DNA from: Streptomyces sp. NBC_01723
GTDB lineage: Bacteria > Actinomycetota > Actinomycetes > Streptomycetales > Streptomycetaceae
Reading direction: 5' to 3'
DNA: 64,000 nucleotides
NCBI RefSeq assembly: GCF_036246005.1
Contig: NZ_CP109171.1
Coordinates: forward strand, 2,282,001 to 2,346,000
Shown: positions 17,463 to 25,692 of the stretch, piece by piece
Layout of the letters: every line of letters begins with the position of its first letter
How positions within the stretch are numbered: position 1 is the stretch's first letter
Position numbers and translations under genes: made by a program
The notes under the pieces: model-generated
The model's database searches: none
The model's input: the letters and a program-made list of their open reading frames with translations, nothing else
What the model was told of the DNA's origin: nothing

Positions 17463-20400
17463 CGGCTGGCTTCCTTTGCGGGGATCACGACGACGACGGC
17501 GACGGGGAAGAGGTGGGAGCGCGGCTCGTAGTAGCGGGCCGCGATGGCGGCGAGTTCGCGCTCGCGTTCGGCGGTGAGGCCTTCGATGCGAGCCTGCCAG
17601 CGGTCCCGGTCCTCGCGGTACTGGCGCTGTTCGGCGGTGGTGACCTCGCGGGTGCCGAAGAGAGCGATCTGCTCGTTGTCGTCGTCGCCCTCCTCCTTGA
17701 GCTTGGCGCGCAGGGTGGCCTCGAAGCGGTCCAGGGTGGCCCGGATGCGGTTCTCCTCCTCGGTGCGGCGGGCGGCCAGCGCCGATTCGAGGGAGGTGCC
17801 GCGTTCACGGGCGCGGGCGGTGAGGGAGTCGTGGAGGGGCTTCTCCAGCCGGGACCAGGCGTCGGTGAAGGCGTGCCGCAGGTCGGGGGCGGCCTCGGCG
17901 CCGTCGGCGAGCGCGCGGGCGAGGACTGCGCCCTGGGTGCGTACGGACTCCCAGCGGCGGAAGCGGCCGGTGTCGCCGAACCAGCCGCCCGCGTAAAGGA
18001 TCTCCTCGTGAAGGCGGGTGCCATCGTTGCCGACGAGGACGTAACGGGCGTAGGCGGAGACGAGGGCCGTCTCGACGGCGGGGTCGTCGGTAACGACGGC
18101 GGTCACGCGGTGCAGACCGACGGTGTCGGCGTTCCACACGGCGGCCGTGAGCAGGCGGGTGGAGAGGGCGACCAGCGGGTGCTTGAGGTGGGCGAGCACC
18201 ACGTCGTCGCGGCCGAGGGCAGCGACCTGCGGGGTGAATGTGACGGGGCGCTGCTCGGCTGGGCGAAGTTTGTGGGCGAGGCCGCGGGTGGCCCGTTCCC
18301 AGGTGCCGGAGAGCGGCGGGACGGTCCAGAGGCCTTTCATGTCCTCGTTGTAGTGCGGAGTCAGGGGCTGCTGGTGGTCCAGGGTGAGGGCGGTGTCGAC
18401 GACCCGTTTGATGTTGGCTGGGGTGAGGCCAAGGGCGTCCACGGTCTCCTGGTACTGCTCGGCGAGGCGCTTGGCCTGCGCAGTGACGTTCTGCTCGGCG
18501 GCGACGGTGCCGCCAGTGCGGCGACCGGCGATCTGCTTGGGCTTGGCGTTGTCGATGTCGACGGGGGTGGTGTCGCCGGTCATACGGCGCTGTACGGCGT
18601 CGGCGATGACGGCGTTGACGGAGCCCAGGTCGGCTTCAGTGCGGGCGATCTTGCGGGCGATGCGGGAGAGGAACTCCAGGTCGGCCTCGTAGGATCCGGC
18701 GGCGGCGTTCTCCCAGCCGGCGCCGATGAAGTGAGTGATCTCCGGGTCGGTCTTCTGGCCCCAGCGGTCGATGCGGCCGATGCGCTGTTCGAGCTTGTTG
18801 GGGTTGAAGGGGATGTCGTAGTTGAACAGGCGGTGGCAGTGGTTCTGGAGGTCGATGCCCTCGCTGGCGGCGTCGGTGGCCAGCAGGATGCGGACCTTGC
18901 CCTCGTCGGTGGCGGGATGAGCCTGGAAGCCGAGGCGGATGTCCTCACGGTCGTCTGTGCTGAGTCCGCCGTGGAGGACGGCGACGCGGCCGCCGTCGGT
19001 GAGTTCCTGCTGCTGGAGCAGGTTGAGCAGCCATTTCTGGGTGTCGCGGTACTCGGTGAAGATCACGACGCGTTCGTTGGTCCAGAACTGGCCATCGGGG
19101 CGGCAGATGGCCTTCAGCTCGCGGATGAGCGCGTCGGCCTTGGAGTCGGCGGCGGCCTCGTGGGTCAGTGCCCAGCGCTCCATCTGCTGGAGAAGGGCGA
19201 GTTCCTCGCCGTCCTCCTGCGGGGTGAGGCTGGTTGAGCGCGTGAGGGCGTCGTCCTCTGCCTCCGCCAGGCCCAGGTCGTCGAGTTCGGCGACGAGGTC
19301 GGAAAAGTCCTCCAGCCAATCGGGGACTTCGGCAGCGGCCGAGCGGGAACGGGTCCGGGTGTCGTCGAGGTGGGAGAGGTAGACCTGGACGGTGTGCAGG
19401 AAGGCGGCCGGGGAGGAGAACAGCCGCTTCTTCAGCAGGAGAGTGACCAGGTCGGCGGCGCGGCGGCCGCCGCGGGCCTTTGGGGTCATCCGCTTGCGGC
19501 GAAGGTCGGAGAAGCTGCTGAGCACGCCGTGGATCTCGCGTTCGGTGTCGGTGTACTCGACGGGGAGTTCGCGGGTGCGGCGGGTGCGGAAACGGGGGGA
19601 GCCGTCGGGGTTGGTGATGGTGGACTTCAGGCGTCGGACGACGGTCTCCTTGCGGGCCTGCTCGTCGGGGTCGACACCACGGGCGAACTTCTGATTGTCG
19701 ATGAGCTCCAGCAGCGCGGTGTACGACTCGGGGTAGCCGTTGTGCGGGGTGGCGGAGAGGAAGAGGCGGTGCTCGAAGTGCGGGACGAGCCGCCGGATCA
19801 GCTTGGTCTGCTGGGAGTCGACGGCGTACACCTGCTTGGGCGCGGCGGGTGCCACGTGGTGGGCCTCGTCGAGGACTAGCAGGTCGAAGAAGCGGCGGTC
19901 GGTTCCGTCCTCCCTCGTCTCCTGGCGGGTCGGGACGACCTCGTCGAGGAGGCGCTGCGCCTTGGTGCCGCGCAGCCAGGGCAGGGACACGATGGTGAGC
20001 GGGTGGACGCGGAACGGGTTGGCGGCGGTGCCGTGGGTGCGGCGCAGCCGGGCGCAGCGCTCGGCGTCGACGATCGTGAAGTCCAGGCCGAACTTCTCTG
20101 CGAGTTCGTCGCGCCACTTCAGGGTGAGGCCCGCCGGACAGATCACCATGACGCGGTGGGCACGCCCTCGCAGCAGCAGCTCCTGGACGACGAGGCCAGC
20201 CTCGATGGTCTTGCCGAGGCCGACGTCATCGGCGAGGAGCAGGTTGACACGGGGGGCGCCGACCGCGCGGGAGACGGGTTCGAGCTGGTAGGGCTCGACG
20301 GCGACGCCGGAGCGGAACGGCGCCTGGAGGGTCTTGACGTCGGCGGAGGCGACGGCCGACCAGCGGACGGCGTCGAGGAACGCGGCGAGACGGGACGGCG

Positions 20401-20677
20401 GGTCGTACTGTCCGGTCGACGCGTCGGGCAGGGAGCCGCGGTCGAGGACACGGCGGCCGGGCTCGACTTCCCAGATAACGGAGAGGGTGTCCCCGAAGCG
20501 GCCGTCGGCGACGGACTGGAGGTGGACGAGGGTGGCGGCGCGGCCGTCGGAGGGCGGGGCGGGTTCCACCCTGCTGACGACCCAGCTCTGACCCCGTACT
20601 TCGACGAGCTCACCGTCCCCGGGTAGTCGCTCCTGAGGAGCCGCCGCACCTCGCTCCCGGTGAGCCGTCTGCGTCAT
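17459..20677 (-). CDS. drmD: DrmD, DISARM SNF2-like helicase
   Basis: About 1072 residues. SNF2-family ATPase found in class 1 DISARM. Motifs: Walker A ADDVGLGKTIEAG near 146, DEAH box LLVLDEAHHVAP near 266, motif III LSATPHNG, and the C-terminal helicase lobe ATDAASEGIDLQ near 605 with QRIGRIDRWGQ near 635. A coiled-coil-like C-terminus follows. ATG 20677 is preferred because GGGGAGG lies about ten bases upstream; the frame opens at 20719. Its TGA overlaps the drmMI ATG. The 111-base gap to the upstream kinase holds the palindrome GTGAACTAAGTTCAC, so drmD-drmMI probably has its own promoter. Confidence 0.92.
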   Translation of the reverse strand: MTQTAHRERGAAAPQERLPGDGELVEVRGQSWVVSRVEPAPPSDGRAATLVHLQSVADGRFGDTLSVIWEVEPGRRVLDRGSLPDASTGQYDPPSRLAAFLDAVRWSAVASADVKTLQAPFRSGVAVEPYQLEPVSRAVGAPRVNLLLADDVGLGKTIEAGLVVQELLLRGRAHRVMVICPAGLTLKWRDELAEKFGLDFTIVDAERCARLRRTHGTAANPFRVHPLTIVSLPWLRGTKAQRLLDEVVPTRQETREDGTDRRFFDLLVLDEAHHVAPAAPKQVYAVDSQQTKLIRRLVPHFEHRLFLSATPHNGYPESYTALLELIDNQKFARGVDPDEQARKETVVRRLKSTITNPDGSPRFRTRRTRELPVEYTDTEREIHGVLSSFSDLRRKRMTPKARGGRRAADLVTLLLKKRLFSSPAAFLHTVQVYLSHLDDTRTRSRSAAAEVPDWLEDFSDLVAELDDLGLAEAEDDALTRSTSLTPQEDGEELALLQQMERWALTHEAAADSKADALIRELKAICRPDGQFWTNERVVIFTEYRDTQKWLLNLLQQQELTDGGRVAVLHGGLSTDDREDIRLGFQAHPATDEGKVRILLATDAASEGIDLQNHCHRLFNYDIPFNPNKLEQRIGRIDRWGQKTDPEITHFIGAGWENAAAGSYEADLEFLSRIARKIARTEADLGSVNAVIADAVQRRMTGDTTPVDIDNAKPKQIAGRRTGGTVAAEQNVTAQAKRLAEQYQETVDALGLTPANIKRVVDTALTLDHQQPLTPHYNEDMKGLWTVPPLSGTWERATRGLAHKLRPAEQRPVTFTPQVAALGRDDVVLAHLKHPLVALSTRLLTAAVWNADTVGLHRVTAVVTDDPAVETALVSAYARYVLVGNDGTRLHEEILYAGGWFGDTGRFRRWESVRTQGAVLARALADGAEAAPDLRHAFTDAWSRLEKPLHDSLTARARERGTSLESALAARRTEEENRIRATLDRFEATLRAKLKEEGDDDNEQIALFGTREVTTAEQRQYREDRDRWQARIEGLTAERERELAAIAARYYEPRSHLFPVAVVVVIPAKEASR

Positions 20678-20777
20678 CGGTGTTCCGCCTCCCCTTGGCC
20701 TGGCATACGGCCAGAACACTACGCAATACAGGGCCTTCGCCCCGCCTCCTGCAGTAAGCTAGCACCGACGGATTATT

Positions 20778-20792
20778 GTGAACTAAGTTCAC
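20778..20792. promoter_or_regulatory. Shared defence-island element, copy B: perfect palindrome before drmD
   Basis: GTGAACTAAGTTCAC, seven-base arms around a central A, overlapping the stop codon of the kinase gene and lying about 100 bases before the drmD start. Downstream toward drmD, TAGCTT (~20754-20759) could be a -10 box. This is the most symmetrical of four copies in the window. Confidence 0.6.
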
Positions 20793-22384
20793 GAACCTCT
20801 TTCGGAATCCGTCAGCATCCACTCCAATCGGGCGATCAGGCTATCTGTCCGCGCGCGGCGTTCGTCGTCAGCCGGGAAAAACCGCTGCTGCTCCTGCCGC
20901 AGAGCGGTGAGCTGGTCACGCGCCTCGCGCAGCCGTCCCATCCGGGCAACGAGCGAGCCGATCCGGAACCTGGTGTCGAACACGCGCCAATCGGCGGCGC
21001 CGAAGACGGTCCGCTGCACGGGCAGGAGACTCTCGAACTCGTGCAGCGCCTCGGTCGTGTGCCCCAGCTCGGCCAGACATGTGGCCGAGCCGGCCCGGCA
21101 GGCCAGTACATCCGGGTCGGTGGCCGGGCGGCTGCGGCGGAGCGCGTCGCCGAGTGCGGAGTAGCCGCCGTGGGCGCGGGTGAACTCTTCCGACTTCACC
21201 AGCAGGTCGCACAGTGTGAGCCGCGCCGCCACGGTCTCGCTGTCGCCGAGCGGGCGGCCCGTCTCGTGCAGCATCCGCTCCAGCGAGGCGGCAGCCGCCG
21301 CGTGGTCGCCCCGGGCGGCCTGGTCGAGGATCTCTTGAGGTATGGCGGCGGCCGGGGCGGGGTCTGCGGTAGGCGCGGGGCGCGGGGCAGGGATCGGCCC
21401 GGAAAGGGAGTGGCCGGCCGGGGGTGATACGGACACGGAAGCGGACCGCAGGGCACCGGAGCCGGTGGCTGCCGCGCTGCCCGGCTTGGCAGACGTGCTC
21501 CCGGAGGTGGCGGACGTTCTCCCGGTGACAGCCCGGCCGGGCCACCGGGTGAGCCATGGGCGTGCCGCGCTGCGGACCTCTTCCGTCGAGGGGCGGTCGT
21601 CGGGGGACTTTGCCAGCAGTTCCATGATGAGGGAGGCGAAGCCCGCGGGTATGTCACCGCGCAGATCGCCGAGCCGGGGCGGTTCCTCGTACGCGTGCCG
21701 GTAGAGGAGTGTTACGGCCGTCCCCGCGGTGAAGGGCGGTCGGCCCGCCAGGATCTCGTACAACACACAGCCCAGGGCGTACAGGTCGCTCCGCTCCGTC
21801 GCCCGCCCGCCGTCCGCCTGTTCCGGTGCGATGAACCCGGGTGTGCCCAGCACTTCCTGGGTGCGGGTGAGCCGGGGTTCGCCGACGTCCGGCTCCAGGG
21901 CCGCCGCGATGCCGAAGTCGAGCACCTTCACCGTGCCGTTCGGCGTGAGCATCAGGTTGGACGGCTTCAGGTCACGGTGGACGACGCCGATGCGGTGGGC
22001 GTGGGCCAGGGCGTCGGCCGCTTGTGCGGCAACCTCGGCGGCGAGGTGGATCGGGAAAGGGCCGTTGCGCTTGAGGAGCCGGGAGAGGGTATCGCCCTGC
22101 ACGAGTTCCATGACGAGGTACAGTCCGTCGCCGTCGTCTCCGTCGAGCCGACCCGAGTCGTACACGACCGGCACGCTCGCGTGGCGGATCCGGGCGGTGA
22201 GGCGGGCCTCGCGCAGGAAGCGCTGTTCCATGCGGTCGAGGTCGACACCGCGGCCGCCCGCCGACAGGAACTTGACTGCGACGGGCCGGTCAAGCCGCAG
22301 GTCCCGGGCCGACCACACGTCGCCCATGCCACCGCGGCCCAGGCGGTCGATCAGCTCGTAGTGTCCTCTGATCCGTCGTGTCAC
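20789..22384 (-). CDS. Ser/Thr protein kinase with C-terminal helical (TPR-like) region
   Basis: 531 residues, GTG start. Complete Hanks-type kinase domain: glycine loop LGRGGMGDVW, ATP lysine in VAVK (38), HRDLKPSN (HRD 136-138), DFG 156-158, and an activation loop ending GTPGFIAPEQ. No transmembrane segment is visible. After a Pro/Ala-rich linker (~280-350) the C-terminus is Leu/Ala-rich and helical, with repeated LxxLG/ARxGxLREA patterns like TPRs. It follows another kinase gene by 74 bases, and drmD begins 111 bases after it, so it may be part of one long minus-strand operon. Phosphorylation of defence proteins is a guess from context. Confidence 0.85.
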   Translation of the reverse strand: MTRRIRGHYELIDRLGRGGMGDVWSARDLRLDRPVAVKFLSAGGRGVDLDRMEQRFLREARLTARIRHASVPVVYDSGRLDGDDGDGLYLVMELVQGDTLSRLLKRNGPFPIHLAAEVAAQAADALAHAHRIGVVHRDLKPSNLMLTPNGTVKVLDFGIAAALEPDVGEPRLTRTQEVLGTPGFIAPEQADGGRATERSDLYALGCVLYEILAGRPPFTAGTAVTLLYRHAYEEPPRLGDLRGDIPAGFASLIMELLAKSPDDRPSTEEVRSAARPWLTRWPGRAVTGRTSATSGSTSAKPGSAAATGSGALRSASVSVSPPAGHSLSGPIPAPRPAPTADPAPAAAIPQEILDQAARGDHAAAAASLERMLHETGRPLGDSETVAARLTLCDLLVKSEEFTRAHGGYSALGDALRRSRPATDPDVLACRAGSATCLAELGHTTEALHEFESLLPVQRTVFGAADWRVFDTRFRIGSLVARMGRLREARDQLTALRQEQQRFFPADDERRARTDSLIARLEWMLTDSERGS

Positions 22385-22458
22385 GCCGTACTCGGCCCCC
22401 TGCCCAGTTCGTGCGGTCGCCCGTACGGCATATTCTCACGCTCCTGGTGATCGGGTGG

Positions 22459-23403
22459 TCACACCGGGTACGGGCCCTGCGGGAGCACGAACGGTCGGCG
22501 CGGGTCCTCGGTACCGAAGCCGCGCAGGGTGCCGGGGCCGGGGCGGGCGGCGGGCAGCCACGGTCCGAGCGCGCCGTACACCTCGGCGGCCGAGGAGGGC
22601 CGATTTTCGCGGCCCTTAGCCATCAGGGCGAGGGCCAGTTCCTGGAGCGCGTCCGGTACGGGGACGCCCGCCGTGGCGAGGCTGGGCGGCGCGTCGTGCA
22701 GATGCCCGCGCAGGACGGCCAACGGCCGCTCCGCGGGGAAGGGCGGGGTTCCGGCGAGCATGTGGTGCAGCAGGCAGCCGACGCTGTACAGGTCGCTGCG
22801 CCCGTCGAGCGCCGCGTCGCCCGACAGCAGTTCGGGCGACGCGTAGCGGAGGTTGCCGGGCTGCTCACCGGTGGCGGTCAGTCTCGGGCCCTCGTCCGCC
22901 ATCAGTTTCACCAGGCCGAAGTCCAGGATCTTCACCACGCCGTCGCGACGGATCATGACGTTCTCGGGCTTCAGGTCCCGGTGGACGAGACCTGCGGCGT
23001 GCGCGGCGGCGAGGCCGGAGCAGATCTGGGCGGCGACGGCCGCTGCGGACGCCACGTCGAGCCGTTCCTCCTCGGCCTCGTCGATGACTGTACCGAGCGT
23101 CGCCCCATCGACGAGCTGCATCACGAGCCAGTGGGTGTCACCGGTGACGGCCGCGTCGTGGACGGTGGCGATGTTGTCGCTGTCGAGCGCCGCCGCGGCC
23201 TTCGCCTCCCGTACGAAGCGGCGCCGCGCCCGCTCGCGGTCCTCCGCCTCGGCGAGGAGTTCCGCGGCGACTGTCTTGACGGCGACAGGACGCCCCAAGT
23301 GCAGGTCGCGTCCCTGCCAGACCTGCCCCATGCTGCCGCGTCCAAGAGGACGGTCAAGTGCGTAGCGGTCGCCGAGCACGGTGCCCTGGCCGATGGTGTG
23401 CAC
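22459..23403 (-). CDS. Ser/Thr protein kinase
   Basis: 314 residues, GTG start preceded by GGAGGGGGAG. A compact Hanks-type kinase: LGRGSMGQVW loop, AVK (Lys43), HRDLKPEN (141-148), DFG (161-163), and RYASPELLSG in the activation segment. It ends soon after the kinase domain, with no membrane anchor or sensor. It is divergent from the UvrD-like gene across 72 bases and is the first gene of the kinase-kinase-drmD-drmMI series. The activation loop differs from the other two kinases (GNLRYASPE instead of GTxGFxAPE). Confidence 0.85.
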   Translation of the reverse strand: MHTIGQGTVLGDRYALDRPLGRGSMGQVWQGRDLHLGRPVAVKTVAAELLAEAEDRERARRRFVREAKAAAALDSDNIATVHDAAVTGDTHWLVMQLVDGATLGTVIDEAEEERLDVASAAAVAAQICSGLAAAHAAGLVHRDLKPENVMIRRDGVVKILDFGLVKLMADEGPRLTATGEQPGNLRYASPELLSGDAALDGRSDLYSVGCLLHHMLAGTPPFPAERPLAVLRGHLHDAPPSLATAGVPVPDALQELALALMAKGRENRPSSAAEVYGALGPWLPAARPGPGTLRGFGTEDPRRPFVLPQGPYPV

Positions 23404-23424
23404 GAACTCCCCCTCCTGGCGGGG

Positions 23425-23442
23425 CGATCAGTAAAGTGATCG
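23425..23442. promoter_or_regulatory. Palindrome CGATCA-6 nt-TGATCG in a divergent promoter region
   Basis: Perfect six-base arms in the 72-base gap between the kinase and UvrD-like genes, placed to control both. No regulator can be assigned. Confidence 0.4.
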
Positions 23443-23475
23443 TAGTTCCTGGAAGGCTGGCCGGAGGGGGCGGGG

Positions 23476-25629
23476 ATGGCGACGCTGGGCATGCACCGGG
23501 ACTTTCTGATGGAGTTCGCCACGCTGGAGAAATCCGTCCAGAAACGCGTCTTCGAGGTGTTCGAGAAGTTCGCGGCAGCCAAGCACGCGGGACTGCACCT
23601 GGAGAAGCTCACGCACCAGAAGGATCCGCGGCTGCGGACCATCCGGATCACCGACTTCTGGCGCGGCGTCGTCCTCAAGGCGGAGTCCGGCGACAGCTAT
23701 CTGCTGTTGAGGGTGCTCCCGCACGACAAGGCCAACGACTGGGCGGCGAAGCACCGGGCGTCGGTGAACGAGGCCACCCAGGGCATCGAGATACGCAACG
23801 ATGTGGCCCTGGAGCGGGCCACGGCTGGGCTGCGTGCGTTGGCCGCCGACGAGCCGTCCCGTCTGTTCCCCGCCGCGGAGTATCCGGACAAGGTGCTGCG
23901 CAGCCTCGGGGTCGACGAGGAGATCCTGCCGATCATCCGGCTGGTCCCCGACGAGGCCCACCTGGAGGCACTGCACAAGGTGCTTCCCGAGCAGCAGTAC
24001 GACGTGCTGCTCGGGCTCGCGACCGGTATGAAGCCCGAGGAGATCGACCGCGAGCTCGTGCAGGCGTACGCCCGGACAGCCGTGCGGAGCGCCCGGGCCT
24101 CCGAGGGCGACGAGCTGGGCACCGCGATGGGCCGCTCACGCGGCCGTATCGCCCTCGTCTCCGGAGCCAATGAACTGCTGGAGATCCTTCAGCGCCCCTT
24201 CGACGCCTGGCGGGTCTTTCTGCATCCGAGCCAGTACCGGGTGGCCTACCAGGAGAGTTACGCCGGCTCGGCGCGGGTCACCGGCGGGCCGGGTACGGGC
24301 AAGACCGTCGTGGCGCTGCACCGGGCGTACCACCTCGCGCGGGGCCTGCCCGCCGACGCGCCCGACGGCTGTGTACTGCTGACGACCTACACGAAGGACC
24401 TGGCCGCCGAACTGCAGCGCTGCATGGAGCTGCTGATCACGGAGGACGCTGTCCGCGCGAAGATCCGGGTGGTGAACGTCGACGCCCTGGCCAACGAGAT
24501 CGTACGGGCGGACCGCGGCGGCGCACCGCTGAAACTGGTCTTCGACCAGAAGGAGATCACCGCTCGGTGGGCGCGGATCGCGCGACGCTTGAACCTCGAC
24601 TTCACGGACGTCTTCCTCGACCAGGAGTGGCGGCACGTCGTCGTCGCGCATGCCGTCGCCACTCCCGAGGAATACCTCAAAGTGTTGCGGACAGGCCGTG
24701 GGAGCGGGCTCGGGCCGCTGAAACGCCTTCAGGTGTGGCGTGCGGTCTCCGCTTTCGAGGAGCAGCTGCGCCAGGCCGGGGAATGGACGTTCCTGCAGGT
24801 GTGCGCCGAGGCCGCACGTGTCCTGGACGGGAGCGGCAAGCGGCCCTTCCGGCATGTCGTCGTCGACGAGGCACAGGACCTGCACCCCGCCCAGTGGCGG
24901 TTCCTGCGGGCCCTCGTCGGCTCCGGCGCCGACGACCTGTTCCTCGCCGGGGACACCCACCAGCGTATCTACGGCAACCGGGTCTCGCTTCGCTCGCTCG
25001 GCGTCGAGGTCGTCGGACGCTCGTACCGGCTGCGGGTCAACTACCGCACCACGCAGGAGATCCTCGCCTGGTCCACCGCGCTGCTGACCGGAGAGAAGCC
25101 CGACGACATGGACGAGGGGAAGGAGACCCTGGCTGGCTATCGCTCCACGATGCACGGCGAACGGCCCGAGACCGCGGGACACGCCTCGAAGCCCGAGGAG
25201 ATGGCGGCGCTGGTGGCCCAGGTGGAGAAGTGGGCCGCCTCGGGCGTGGATACGGAACACATCGGCATCGCGGTGCGGTTCATCCAGTTCGGGCGGGACA
25301 TCGCCAAGGCCCTGGAACGCGCCGGGATCCCTTCTTTCGTCCTGGGGGCCGGGCGCAGTGGTGCGGGGGTGCGGATAGGGACCATGCACCGGATGAAGGG
25401 GCTGGAGTTCCGCTGCGTCGCCGTGGCCGGGGTGATGGACGGCACGGTTCCGATGAAGTCCGCCGTGACTCCGGTGGACGTCGACGCGCAGCAGCACCAG
25501 GAGGATGTGAATAGCGAGCTGAGCGTGCTGTTCGTGGCGTGCACGCGGGCGCGGGAGGCACTGCGTGTGTCCTGGCACGGGACGCCGAGTCCGTTCCTGG
25601 CACCAGTCATCAGCGGTCCGCGTCCGTAG
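23476..25629 (+). CDS. UvrD-like superfamily 1 helicase with RelE/ParE-like N-terminal domain
   Basis: 717 residues, ATG with GGAGGGGG upstream. The first ~95 residues (VQKRVFEVFEKFAAAKHAGLHLEKL ... LRTIRITDFWRGVVL ... YLLLRVLPHDKANDWA; read in pieces) resemble a RelE/ParE toxin fold. The rest is a UvrD/Rep helicase: Walker A GGPGTGKT near 269, motif II VVVDEAQDLHP near 463, AGDTHQRIYG, VNYRTTQEIL, and the C-terminal HRMKGLEF motif. Such fusions occur in defence islands; the RelE-like part could act on RNA or serve only as a binding domain. It is divergent from a kinase gene and convergent with the DUF262 gene. A decayed relative of its C-terminus lies at 30.6-30.8 kb. Confidence 0.85.
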   Translation: MATLGMHRDFLMEFATLEKSVQKRVFEVFEKFAAAKHAGLHLEKLTHQKDPRLRTIRITDFWRGVVLKAESGDSYLLLRVLPHDKANDWAAKHRASVNEATQGIEIRNDVALERATAGLRALAADEPSRLFPAAEYPDKVLRSLGVDEEILPIIRLVPDEAHLEALHKVLPEQQYDVLLGLATGMKPEEIDRELVQAYARTAVRSARASEGDELGTAMGRSRGRIALVSGANELLEILQRPFDAWRVFLHPSQYRVAYQESYAGSARVTGGPGTGKTVVALHRAYHLARGLPADAPDGCVLLTTYTKDLAAELQRCMELLITEDAVRAKIRVVNVDALANEIVRADRGGAPLKLVFDQKEITARWARIARRLNLDFTDVFLDQEWRHVVVAHAVATPEEYLKVLRTGRGSGLGPLKRLQVWRAVSAFEEQLRQAGEWTFLQVCAEAARVLDGSGKRPFRHVVVDEAQDLHPAQWRFLRALVGSGADDLFLAGDTHQRIYGNRVSLRSLGVEVVGRSYRLRVNYRTTQEILAWSTALLTGEKPDDMDEGKETLAGYRSTMHGERPETAGHASKPEEMAALVAQVEKWAASGVDTEHIGIAVRFIQFGRDIAKALERAGIPSFVLGAGRSGAGVRIGTMHRMKGLEFRCVAVAGVMDGTVPMKSAVTPVDVDAQQHQEDVNSELSVLFVACTRAREALRVSWHGTPSPFLAPVISGPRP

Positions 25630-25643
25630 CACTTTGGGTTCGA

Positions 25644-25681
25644 CGGGTGTGGGGCCCATGCGTTCTCGGGCCTCACACCCG
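25644..25681. terminator. Bidirectional terminator between convergent helicase and DUF262 genes
   Basis: Stem CGGGTGTGGGGCCC (25644-25657) pairs with GGGCCTCACACCCG (25668-25681), 13 of 14 positions, with a ten-base loop. It is placed between two 3' ends. Confidence 0.75.
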
Positions 25682-25692
25682 TGATGACAACG

